This document shows, in pieces, positions 8,966-15,805 of a stretch of 48,715 nucleotides of DNA (position 1 is the stretch's first letter; each line of letters opens with the position of its first letter). The stretch is from Chloroflexota bacterium (lineage in GTDB: Bacteria; Chloroflexota; Anaerolineae; Promineifilales; Promineifilaceae). The notes beneath the pieces are model-generated. The model was not told the DNA's origin and searched no databases. It worked only from the letters and a program-made list of their open reading frames with translations. The stretch lies in contig JAACFF010000007.1 of assembly GCA_009937635.1 (NCBI GenBank), positions 1 to 48,715 of the forward strand, in the 5' to 3' direction. A program made the translations under genes and the position numbers.

Positions 8966-9325
8966 TCAACCCACGCCCGAGGATTCACTAGATTCTGGTT
9001 CCTCGGGTGGTGCGGCGGTATCGATAAGGGTTTGCTTGTCTCCGTGGCAGTCCAAACAACTACTGGCAACACCCTCAGGCGTAGGGGTGAAGGTCGGAGG
9101 GGTAGTTGCGGTAGCTGTCGGCTGCACGGTTTCTGTGGGGGGAACGGCCGTCTCGGTTGGCGGTTGAGAGGTTTCAGTAGCCGTCGCTTCGGCAACCACT
9201 GCAACAGCCTCGGTCGCAACCGCAGGTGGTTCCGGTTCGATGTTGGTTGGTTCGCTCTGCCCACAAGCCGCCAAAATGAGCAGCAAGAGCAAAAGACAAA
9301 CGATTTTTGCACCTCTTAACTTCAT
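8966..9325 (-). CDS. Lipoprotein leader and first haem motif of the cytochrome
   Basis: A 119-codon frame with a strong ribosome binding site (GAGGAG, 7 nt before ATG). It has a lipoprotein signal ending LAAC (Cys21), a long Thr/Pro/Glu linker (about 25-88) and one haem motif, CLDCH, near residue 94. It ends at TGA (8966-8968) in the same frame as the ten-haem segment downstream. Alone it would make a monohaem lipoprotein, which is conceivable but would leave the downstream segment without export. I read it as the N-terminus of the full cytochrome. Confidence 0.8.
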   Translation of the reverse strand: MKLRGAKIVCLLLLLLILAACGQSEPTNIEPEPPAVATEAVAVVAEATATETSQPPTETAVPPTETVQPTATATTPPTFTPTPEGVASSCLDCHGDKQTLIDTAAPPEEPESSESSGVG

Positions 9326-9387
9326 ACGAACTCCTCTTTACCTAAAGTGATGTGTGCGATTTACAAAACGCACCATCTTGTTGCTAC

Positions 9388-9401
9388 GTGAAATATTTCA
9401 C
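9388..9401. promoter_or_regulatory. 14-bp palindrome in the divergent promoter region
   Basis: GTGAAATATTTCAC is a perfect palindrome 63 bp upstream of the cytochrome start, in the region shared with the divergent LysR gene. It could be an operator for the cytochrome-rhodanese operon. Confidence 0.45.
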
Positions 9402-9446
9402 TAACAGTATAACTAAATCCATAGTCAAGACAATGGTTTGGCAAGG

Positions 9447-9487
9447 TTTTACTTATAGGTTTTTCCTGTTACGATCCATAAGTAAAA
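9447..9487. promoter_or_regulatory. 10-bp inverted repeat, candidate LysR binding site
   Basis: TTTTACTTAT and ATAAGTAAAA are perfect inverted copies separated by 21 bp, placed between the divergent cytochrome and LysR genes. LysR-type regulators commonly bind such AT-rich dyads next to their own gene and regulate both directions. Confidence 0.5.
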
Positions 9488-9511
9488 GCAATTGAAATTG
9501 GACTTTAGCTA

Positions 9512-9539
9512 TTGAGTTGCTGATGGATTTTGATACAAT
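9512..9539 (+). promoter_or_regulatory. Candidate promoter of the LysR gene
   Basis: TTGAGT (9512-9517), 16-bp spacer, TACAAT (9534-9539). Transcription would begin near 9546, 18 nt before the LysR ATG. Confidence 0.55.
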
Positions 9540-9563
9540 ATTCACAAGAGTAGGGAAAATAAT

Positions 9564-10493
9564 ATGTTAGATACTCATCAACTCAATGTATTTCTGATTG
9601 CGGCAGAAACACTTAACTTCACCCAGGCCGCCCGCCTGTTGCATATGAGCCAGCCAAGCGTTAGCCAACACATTCAGACGTTAGAGCAAAGTTTTGGACA
9701 TCCACTTTTTGTTCGCTTAGGCCGGCGCATTGAATTAACAGATTCCGGAGAAGCACTGGTTCCCCTGGCCAGAGAGATGGTCAGGCGATCAATCCAGATC
9801 GAGGAAACGATGAAGTCCCTGGAAGGGGAGGTGCACGGGCACTTACTGGTTGGATGCAGCACGACTCCAGGCAAGTACATACTTCCGCAATTGCTGGCCA
9901 GGTTCCATCATCTGAATCCCAAAGTGCGGGTCTCGTGTACCGTGGCGTCTCAAGGCGAGGTATTTAGAATGCTCTGTGACGGAGAAGTTCATGTAGCCAT
10001 GATCAGCGAACCCTATATGTCCAGTCGTGACGTCGAAACAAAAATATTTATGACGGATCCGATGACGTTGATCGTTCCACTCAGCCATCCCTGGGCGCTG
10101 CGGGGAGCGATTGATCCTGAAGAATTAAGCGAAGGCGAATTTATTTTTCGTGAAGTAGGATCAGGGACAGAAACGACCGTGCGCCGCGCATTGGCTGAAG
10201 CGGGCATAGCCACGGACAGTTTGAACACATTGCTTGTACTGGGCAGCTCGGAAGCTATTGCGCTGTCGGTTCAAGAAGGGATCGGCGTAGGTTTTGTTTC
10301 CAATATCGTACTTACTAAATTGGTTGAAGGGCGTGTGGCGCCAATTCGAGTTAAGGGCCTGGAAATTGAGCGCGACATTTATATTGGAACACATATCCGG
10401 CGTCCGGCTACGGTTGCACAACGTGTCTTCTGGGATTTTATTAAGGGTGAGATCGCCAGGCAGGAAGAAGAACCTGTTTTGGTGCCAGGTTAA
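9564..10493 (+). CDS. LysR-family transcriptional regulator
   Basis: A full-length LysR regulator (309 residues). The N-terminal winged helix-turn-helix (about 1-60) shows the family pattern LNFTQAARLLHMSQPSVSQHI followed by LFVRLGRRIELTDSG. A linker helix and a type-2 periplasmic-binding-protein-like effector domain (about 90-295) follow. The ribosome binding site is AGGG before ATG. It is divergent from the cytochrome/rhodanese operon across 238 bp containing two dyad sequences, so it most likely regulates that operon. The effector is unknown. The fold resembles CysB/CbbR relatives, which would fit a sulfur- or redox-linked signal, but this is inference. A clean terminator follows about 100 bp downstream. 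Confidence 0.95.
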   Translation: MLDTHQLNVFLIAAETLNFTQAARLLHMSQPSVSQHIQTLEQSFGHPLFVRLGRRIELTDSGEALVPLAREMVRRSIQIEETMKSLEGEVHGHLLVGCSTTPGKYILPQLLARFHHLNPKVRVSCTVASQGEVFRMLCDGEVHVAMISEPYMSSRDVETKIFMTDPMTLIVPLSHPWALRGAIDPEELSEGEFIFREVGSGTETTVRRALAEAGIATDSLNTLLVLGSSEAIALSVQEGIGVGFVSNIVLTKLVEGRVAPIRVKGLEIERDIYIGTHIRRPATVAQRVFWDFIKGEIARQEEEPVLVPG

Positions 10494-10589
10494 TGAAGAG
10501 GTTGTTTTTTTAACGTATTGTAAACGGATTTTGCGCGTGCCATTTGGCGAGTGATCTACACCACCTTAATGCTTCACAATTATGAAAAG

Positions 10590-10627
10590 ACACGGCCGTT
10601 CCCTTAACAGAACGGCCGTGTTTCTGT
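10590..10627 (+). terminator. Terminator built from two ACGGCCGT palindromes
   Basis: Perfect 12-bp arms (10590-10601 and 10610-10621) with an 8-nt loop, followed by TTTCTGTT. Each arm contains one complete ACGGCCGT. It lies about 97 bp beyond the LysR stop codon and probably ends that transcript. Confidence 0.7.
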
Positions 10628-10656
10628 TCCATAGGAGTCCCAGTTTTTGACCAGGC

Positions 10657-10887
10657 ATGGTCTACTTCGACCAAGTTGAAGCGTGGCGTGCAGTATTGGA
10701 AGAGAAGGATCTATTGAAGGAGAATCCTTGGAAGAATGAGTTTCAGGTCACCTATTATCAATTGTGACACAACGAAGGTTGCCGCGCCGGCCAAGGGGCA
10801 ATGATGGTAGGGCCAGACTGGGCTCACTGGCAGGGTTTCTTTGAACTGCAACAGGATCTGTATAAGCTGGAAGATATCTACGAGTAG
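10657..10887 (+). pseudogene. Decayed multiheme cytochrome tail (HAO-like C-terminus)
   Basis: Reading from ATG 10657 gives 36 codons, a TGA at 10765-10767, then 39 more codons to TAG at 10885. The joined peptide reads ..TYYQL-(stop)-HNEGCRAGQGAMMVGPDW.HWQGFFEL. From memory this resembles the conserved C-terminal segment of octahaem hydroxylamine-oxidoreductase-type cytochromes, where Trp stands at the TGA position and a Tyr or Trp, His and Gly pattern follows. A TGG to TGA change would explain it. No CxxCH motif or longer reading frame is left upstream, so this is most likely the remnant of a lost gene. It lies near a second cytochrome with an in-frame TGA. Confidence 0.55.
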
Positions 10888-10942
10888 CGTATGAATCGGG
10901 TCAGATCGAGGAATAAGATCTCGGCTCCATCACGTCAATTAG

Positions 10943-10970
10943 CAAAAACCTGCTTCGTGCAAGGTTTTTG
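10943..10970 (-). terminator. Terminator abutting the ygfZ stop codon
   Basis: CAAAAACCTGC and GCAAGGTTTTTG pair with one bulged base across a 5-nt loop, directly adjoining the ygfZ stop codon. Read on the - strand it ends in a GTTTTTG run. The symmetric A/T tracts may also work on the + strand. Confidence 0.65.
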
Positions 10971-11927
10971 TTATTTGGGGTTGATATGTACGCCTATTTC
11001 CCCTACCGACAATTTTAGGTCACTGTCCAGCGCTGCCGTTTTAACGTAGCCCAAGGCAAGGAGGCCTTGGGGACCTTGTGCCGCTGAGGTGATTGTTCCT
11101 ACATTCTTGTCAGCGGCAGTAATTTTTGCGCCTTGCTCTACGGGACCATCCGAGCCCAGGCGCGCCAAACGTTTGGCCAGTTTTCCGCGGCTTTCCATGC
11201 GGGCGATGATCTCCTGGCCGATATAGCAACCCTTGGTAAATGAGACATCATCCCACAGACCGGCTTCCAGAGGAATGTAGTCCTGGGTTAACTCATGATT
11301 GAAACGGGGGAGGCCCGCTTCGATACGTAACAGGTCAAATGCTTCCTCACCGGCGGGCACCAAGCTGGTTTGCTCCAGAAACTGCTGCAAGGTATGGGCG
11401 ACGGCCGTTTCGCACATGATGAAGAAGCCATAATTATTGATGGGGTCAGTGCGGTGCAGATAGGCAGTCACGCCGGCAATTTCCGCTTCTCGCCAATGGT
11501 GCATAGGTATTTCTACTTCGGGGAAGCCACCTTGCTCTCCCAAAATATGGGCAGCTTGGGGACCGTAAACGGCAAAAATGGATGTTTGGGCACTGATATC
11601 CTGAATGTGGAAGTCATCATTAAAAAAGACGAAGCGCATCAAGTAACGGGCGATGTTGTCCGCATTGTTTTCACCGGTGAGGGTGTAGATGGTATCGCTG
11701 CCCGTATAAAGGATCAGGCGATCGATGATGCGACCGATGTCGGTGGTCAGTATGGTAGCTGTGCCTTCACCAGGCTGCAAGCCATTGACCGCTTGAGTTG
11801 ACATGCGATGAATCAAATCGAGGCGTGTTTCACCTGTAAACGTGAGCATCCCTAGATCGCTGCGGTCTACGATTACGGCCGTTTTGTGTGCTGCTTCATA
11901 AACGGATGGGTCAATCTGTGTTTTCAT
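10971..11927 (-). CDS. ygfZ: YgfZ/GcvT-like folate-binding Fe-S repair protein
   Basis: YgfZ-type proteins bind tetrahydrofolate and help assemble or repair some Fe-S enzymes. The hallmark motif KGCYIGQE is present near residue 235. It is preceded by the GcvT-like fold (LGMLTFTGETRLDLIHRMST, with a FNHELTQDYIPLEAGL region) and followed by a C-terminal barrel. Length (about 318 residues) is normal. I prefer ATG 11927 (MKTQIDPS) over ATG 11945 because the earlier one leaves an unusual extension inside the upstream gene; with either start the reading frame overlaps the end of the DinB-like gene, indicating translational coupling. Fe-S assembly roles fit a genome rich in Fe-S and haem proteins. 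Confidence 0.9.
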   Translation of the reverse strand: MKTQIDPSVYEAAHKTAVIVDRSDLGMLTFTGETRLDLIHRMSTQAVNGLQPGEGTATILTTDIGRIIDRLILYTGSDTIYTLTGENNADNIARYLMRFVFFNDDFHIQDISAQTSIFAVYGPQAAHILGEQGGFPEVEIPMHHWREAEIAGVTAYLHRTDPINNYGFFIMCETAVAHTLQQFLEQTSLVPAGEEAFDLLRIEAGLPRFNHELTQDYIPLEAGLWDDVSFTKGCYIGQEIIARMESRGKLAKRLARLGSDGPVEQGAKITAADKNVGTITSAAQGPQGLLALGYVKTAALDSDLKLSVGEIGVHINPK

Positions 11928-12483
11928 TGTTTTTTCTCGTGGCATTCACATCAACAGGAACCAGGGGAATTGTTCCGGCAGGGAAGTTACTCGGCCGTGC
12001 AAACCATTGCTGGGTGAATGCCTCCAGTCGAGGAACAATCTGATTCTCACGTTCATAGGTGGTCCTGGCAATAAGATCGCTGAGGGCTTTGCCCTTCAAC
12101 CAATGATATCGTCGCGGGTTGGTCAGGTCACGTTCTGAGAATTCTAATATCCACTCCTCGACTTGTACCCGTGACTGCTGCAAGTCGAGGAATATCTGAT
12201 CCAGGTTGCGATCCTGGTGTTCTGCGTATCGCAAGCGGTCGTACGCCTGGGGATCCTTTAATGCATCAAGAAGCCTGTTCGGTCGTTTGTTTTGTTTGAG
12301 ATACATAAGGCCGGTAACTAACTCGGCTTCCCAGGCTGTAATATTGACCAAAACATCGGCAACTGACCTTTCGCCAATGGCAAGTTTTTCTTGTAGGGCT
12401 TCGTCGGGTAAGGATTCGATAGCCATTAGCAAACCTTCCCGACTGTTGTCGAGTGCGTCTAGAAGCGCTTCCTTGGTGGTCAT
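11911..12483 (-). CDS. DinB/ClbS-like four-helix protein
   Basis: A 190-residue, mostly helical protein with the pattern of the DinB/DfsB/ClbS (DUF1706) group: TTKEALLDALDNSREGLL, a central NITAWE where many members have HIAAWE, and a late TTYERENQIVPRLEAF helix. Such proteins are small metal-binding four-helix bundles linked to thiol transferase or detoxification reactions. The usual first His is Asn here and the late His is not obvious, so metal binding may be lost. Its stop overlaps the start of ygfZ, so the two are likely co-transcribed. Confidence 0.75.
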   Translation of the reverse strand: MTTKEALLDALDNSREGLLMAIESLPDEALQEKLAIGERSVADVLVNITAWEAELVTGLMYLKQNKRPNRLLDALKDPQAYDRLRYAEHQDRNLDQIFLDLQQSRVQVEEWILEFSERDLTNPRRYHWLKGKALSDLIARTTYERENQIVPRLEAFTQQWFARPSNFPAGTIPLVPVDVNATRKNNENTD

Positions 12484-12852
12484 GTTTTGTTTAACCTAAA
12501 GACAAGTCAATTGTAGCGACTGTCGCAAAATGGGTCCCAGGCTTATGATCTGATATGGAGCCTAGTATATCATGGTTTGAGGCGGCGAAAGGGCAAACAA
12601 TCGACAGATTTAGCAGATTTGTCGATTGGAGTGCAGTTTCCAGATTAGATCTGGCTTCTATTTCCGACGGCCGTAGCGCGTTATGGTGCATAGAAACTCC
12701 TGCGCTGATCAGGAATACATGATCAATGTCATGTATATCAGGTGTCATATGACGCTTTTGTAATCGAGAAAAAGGTTTATAATCGGGACAGGTTTCGAAA
12801 AATACCACATTGAAAACCTCATGAGATGCCTGTCACTAGACATGGTTTCCCG

Positions 12853-12858
12853 TATAAT
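12853..12858 (+). promoter_or_regulatory. Candidate -10 box of the ccm operon
   Basis: TATAAT about 97 bp upstream of the DUF2007 ATG. The matching -35 position is weak (CTGTCA), and the 16-bp repeat array starts inside this box. Confidence 0.4.
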
Positions 12859-12904
12859 TAAGCGGAAATTCTATTAAGCGGAAATTCTATTAAGCGGAAA
12901 TTCT
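12857..12904. repeat. Three perfect tandem copies of a 16-bp unit
   Basis: ATTAAGCGGAAATTCT occurs three times head to tail with no mismatch. It lies in what would be the 5' leader of the ccm operon, starting within the candidate -10 box. Confidence 0.95.
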
Positions 12905-12954
12905 ATAAGAAAGCCTAATAGCTCACGGTTGCGCTAATGGGAGAATAGAAGTAG

Positions 12955-13272
12955 ATGAGTGAAGCTATAACATCACCATATTCAAATGAACAAAACGATG
13001 CAAAGGAGACAACTCCTGGTGGGCAGAAGGAAACTCGCTGGGAGGAGGTTGCTACAACCTCAGGTATCACAGCTGCACAGATCTTAGCCGGCCGTTTGCA
13101 GTCGGAAGGTATCCCGGCTCGCGCCTGGCAAGAAGGTGCGGGACAAGCGGTCGGTCTCGTCGTAGGGATTCTAGGATTCGGACATGTCATGGTTCCGGAG
13201 GCGTATGCGGAACGGGCTCGCGAGATCTTAGCCGATGTTGACAGTATTGTCGATGAGGATACACAGGAGTAG
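12955..13272 (+). CDS. DUF2007-like putative signal-transducing protein
   Basis: A 105-residue soluble protein. About residues 25-95 follow the DUF2007 pattern: WEEVATTSGITAAQILAGRL, then a strand ending GIPARA, then VMVPEAYAERAREIL. These small proteins have a ferredoxin-like fold related to PII-type signalling folds; their role is not established. It is the first gene before ccmE (42 nt gap) and may be co-transcribed. The ribosome binding site is weak. Confidence 0.75.
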   Translation: MSEAITSPYSNEQNDAKETTPGGQKETRWEEVATTSGITAAQILAGRLQSEGIPARAWQEGAGQAVGLVVGILGFGHVMVPEAYAERAREILADVDSIVDEDTQE

Positions 13273-13313
13273 GACAAATAATCAGATTTTCCAGATTTTG
13301 ATTGAAGGAGTAG

Positions 13314-13799
13314 ATGATGGCAGAAGCATCCTGGACTAATAAAGATAAGACCTCTGCACTTGAAAAGCCAAAAAGCAACCGGCTGAAGTTTATCGCCGGC
13401 GGAGTTATTTTGATCGCAGCTCTTGCTTTCTTGGTTATTAACGCCATGAGTGGAAATACACAACTTTACAAGACTGTCGACGAATTTTATGCCGATAAGA
13501 CTCGCCTGGTAGGACGTGATCTACGTGTAGCTGGTTGGGTTGTGGGTGACAGTATCCAGTATACACAGGTTGATGCGCTGAACTCGCGCCTTGAGTTCGA
13601 CGTGGTCGACGATCTCAGTAATCCTGGCCAAGCCTTGCATATCGTCGTCCTCAATGAGCCAAAACCTGATTTATTGCAGCATGAAGCTCAGGCATTGGTG
13701 GAGGGTCGGGCCGATAGTAATGGTGTATTTCAAGCCAATCCTGGTGGCCTGATGTTGAAGTGCCCCACCCGTTACGAGGAAATGGAGTCAGAAGTATAA
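13314..13799 (+). CDS. ccmE: Haem chaperone CcmE, CxxxY type
   Basis: CcmE receives haem from the CcmABC(D) machinery and passes it to CcmF/CcmH for attachment to cytochromes c. Seen: one N-terminal membrane helix (about 26-45), an OB-fold body (about 50-140), and a C-terminal haem site LMLKCPTRY (Cys150, Tyr154). Most bacterial CcmE proteins use His in an HxxxY motif. Cys in place of His (CxxxY) is a known variant of archaea and some sulfate reducers, and this protein belongs to it. The ribosome binding site GGAG precedes ATG. The TAA stop overlaps the ccmF ATG (TAATG). Confidence 0.93.
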   Translation: MMAEASWTNKDKTSALEKPKSNRLKFIAGGVILIAALAFLVINAMSGNTQLYKTVDEFYADKTRLVGRDLRVAGWVVGDSIQYTQVDALNSRLEFDVVDDLSNPGQALHIVVLNEPKPDLLQHEAQALVEGRADSNGVFQANPGGLMLKCPTRYEEMESEV

Positions 13800-15796
13800 T
13801 GCTCGCCGACTTAGGTTACTTTGCGCTGATATTTGCGTTTCTTGCGGCGGTGTATTCGGCCGTGGCCGCCTGGTATGGCAATAGAATTGGCAAGCCTGCC
13901 TGGGTGGAAAGCGCCCGTAACGCGACTATCATCATTTTTTTCCTTGTGCTTGTGGCCTGCACGGCGCTGGTCATCTCCTTGCTACAAAATGACTTTTCAT
14001 TGGAATATGTCTGGCGCGTAAGCAGCCGCGAAATGCCTACTTACCTCAAGGTGACTTCCTTGTGGGGCGGGCAAGCGGGATCGCTGCTATTTTGGAACCT
14101 TTTGCTTGCTGCTTTTACGGCCGCAGCTATGAGCCGCAAGTGGGACAAGCAAAGAGAGTTGATGCCCTATGTCATCATTGTGGGCAGCATGACACAGGTC
14201 TTTTTCTTGGGTATATCTCTGTTTATCGAAAGTCCATTTGTGCGCACGATCATGATACCACCTGATGGAAATGGCTTGAATCCGTTGCTACGTCATCCTG
14301 GTATGATCATTCACCCGCCAATGCTTTACCTGGGCTTTGTGGGTTTTACTGTTCCCTATACTTTTGCCATGGCTTCGTTGATGGCCAACAAAGTAGATGA
14401 TCGCTGGATCCGCACGACGCGCCGGTGGACGCTGGTAGCGTGGCTCTTCCTAAGCTTGGGGCTTATTTTGGGCGGGCGCTGGGCCTATGATGTGCTAGGT
14501 TGGGGCGGTTATTGGGGATGGGATCCCGTAGAGAACGCTTCTCTGATGCCGTGGCTCGCAGGAACTGCATTCCTGCATTCAGTAATGATTCAGGAAAAGC
14601 GGGACATGTTCAAGATGTGGAATATGTTTTTGATCATCTTGACCTATTGTCTGGTCATTTTGGGCACCTTTGTGGTGCGCAGTGGGGTTATCTCATCTGT
14701 ACACTCTTTTGCCCAATCGGCTATCGGCCCTCTCTTTTTTGGTTTTATCGCTGTGATGATTGTTTTCTCGGCATATTGGGCTAGTAAGCGGAGTAGGGAG
14801 TTGTCATCTGAAAACCATATTCAATCCTTCCTATCTCGCGAAGCGGCTTTTCTATATAACAATTTTCTGATCCTGGCCATTCTGGCCATTGTCTTCCTTT
14901 TCACTTACTATCCAATCTTTTCAGAGTTGTTCACAGGTGAAAAAGGATTTGTTGGCCCGCCTGTTTATGAACGTGCGCTGGCACCGCTTTTCGCCTTGTT
15001 ACTGCTGCTGATGGGGGTTGCGCCATTAACCATGTGGTACCGTAGCAGCGTGAAACGGATCGAGATGGGTGCTATCTGGCCTGCGGTTGCGACTACAGTC
15101 TTCGTGGGCATCCTGTTTGCTTTTGGCGTGCGGAGTTGGGGTGCTTTGCTGGGCTTCTGGATTGTGGGATTCGCTACGATTCTGACGCTGCTTGAGTTCT
15201 GGAAAGGGACCCGGGCACGAATGCGGCGCGGAGAGAAAGCGTGGACTGCTTATTCGAGACTGCTATCACGTAACCGGCGGCGCTATGGTGGCTATTGGAT
15301 CCACATTGGGGTTCTGGTCATGGCGTTCGGCATCATTGGCACTGAATTGTTTCAGCAAGAGACTCAAATACGGTTACAGTCAGGAGAGTCGGTGTCGCTG
15401 GGCAATTATGAGATGGTGTTCCAACAGGTTGAACGGTATCCAGGGCCAGACGATTTGGTCATCACGGAAGCTACTGTCGACGTGTATGAGAATGGTAATC
15501 TGGTTCGTTCGCTTAATCCTCGGTCCGAGCTTTACACGCGCACGATGCAACCAATGACAATTCCCAATGCCGTATCTACGGTCAGCGAGGATTTTTATGT
15601 GCTGTTGGTCGATTGGGAACCGCTTACACCAGACTCGGCGACATTCCGGGTTTACTTGAATCCGTTGATCAACTGGGTATGGGCAGGCGGACTTATCTTT
15701 GTTCTTGGCACACTAATCGCAGCGTGGCCGAACCGGCGTGAGGAAAAGGTGCGGGTCGCAGACCCAAGCCGAGCTGTTTTGGGTACAACGGGTTAG
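13799..15796 (+). CDS. ccmF: Haem lyase CcmF
   Basis: A large polytopic membrane protein (about 665 residues) that, with CcmH, attaches haem to CxxCH motifs. The tryptophan-rich haem-handling signature is clear: GWGGYWGWDPVENASLMPWL near residue 235. Conserved His residues lie in the flanking loops (for example LRHPGMIIHPPMLY). A final periplasmic domain follows the last third, then a C-terminal helix. The start is ATG 13799, which overlaps the ccmE stop, so the two are translationally coupled. An in-frame ATG 13 codons earlier lies inside ccmE and is unlikely. Confidence 0.97.
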   Translation: MLADLGYFALIFAFLAAVYSAVAAWYGNRIGKPAWVESARNATIIIFFLVLVACTALVISLLQNDFSLEYVWRVSSREMPTYLKVTSLWGGQAGSLLFWNLLLAAFTAAAMSRKWDKQRELMPYVIIVGSMTQVFFLGISLFIESPFVRTIMIPPDGNGLNPLLRHPGMIIHPPMLYLGFVGFTVPYTFAMASLMANKVDDRWIRTTRRWTLVAWLFLSLGLILGGRWAYDVLGWGGYWGWDPVENASLMPWLAGTAFLHSVMIQEKRDMFKMWNMFLIILTYCLVILGTFVVRSGVISSVHSFAQSAIGPLFFGFIAVMIVFSAYWASKRSRELSSENHIQSFLSREAAFLYNNFLILAILAIVFLFTYYPIFSELFTGEKGFVGPPVYERALAPLFALLLLLMGVAPLTMWYRSSVKRIEMGAIWPAVATTVFVGILFAFGVRSWGALLGFWIVGFATILTLLEFWKGTRARMRRGEKAWTAYSRLLSRNRRRYGGYWIHIGVLVMAFGIIGTELFQQETQIRLQSGESVSLGNYEMVFQQVERYPGPDDLVITEATVDVYENGNLVRSLNPRSELYTRTMQPMTIPNAVSTVSEDFYVLLVDWEPLTPDSATFRVYLNPLINWVWAGGLIFVLGTLIAAWPNRREEKVRVADPSRAVLGTTG

Positions 15797-15805
15797 GTGG
15801 AATTG

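Larger units (their letters stand above)
12484..12954. other. 471-bp intergenic region upstream of the ccm operon
   Basis: Divergent promoter region between the DinB-like gene (-) and the DUF2007/ccm operon (+). It contains one ACGGCCGT (12667), the dyad GACAGG/CCTGTC (12787-12792 and 12829-12834), a TATAAT (12853-12858) and three perfect copies of a 16-bp repeat (12857-12904). A 105-codon frame on the - strand looks random in composition and was not accepted as a gene. Confidence 0.6.

Noticed and set aside
8939-8968. A selenocysteine (SECIS) interpretation of the TGA and stem-loop
   Set aside because: The loop is only 3 nt and lacks a clear SECIS pattern, and the site is in a linker rather than a catalytic position. 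Kept only as one alternative in the finding.
7835-10887. Genome-wide reassignment of TGA to Trp to explain two in-frame TGA codons
   Set aside because: Many genes here end in TGA, including tightly overlapping ATGA pairs, and Trp is encoded by TGG in them.
12491-12808. A 105-codon frame on the - strand upstream of the DinB-like gene
   Set aside because: No recognisable motif, composition unlike neighbours, no ribosome binding site, and its ACGGCCGT lies in the Arg-Pro frame never used by accepted genes.
12841-12904. CRISPR array at the 16-bp repeats
   Set aside because: The copies are directly adjacent with no spacers and the unit is too short.
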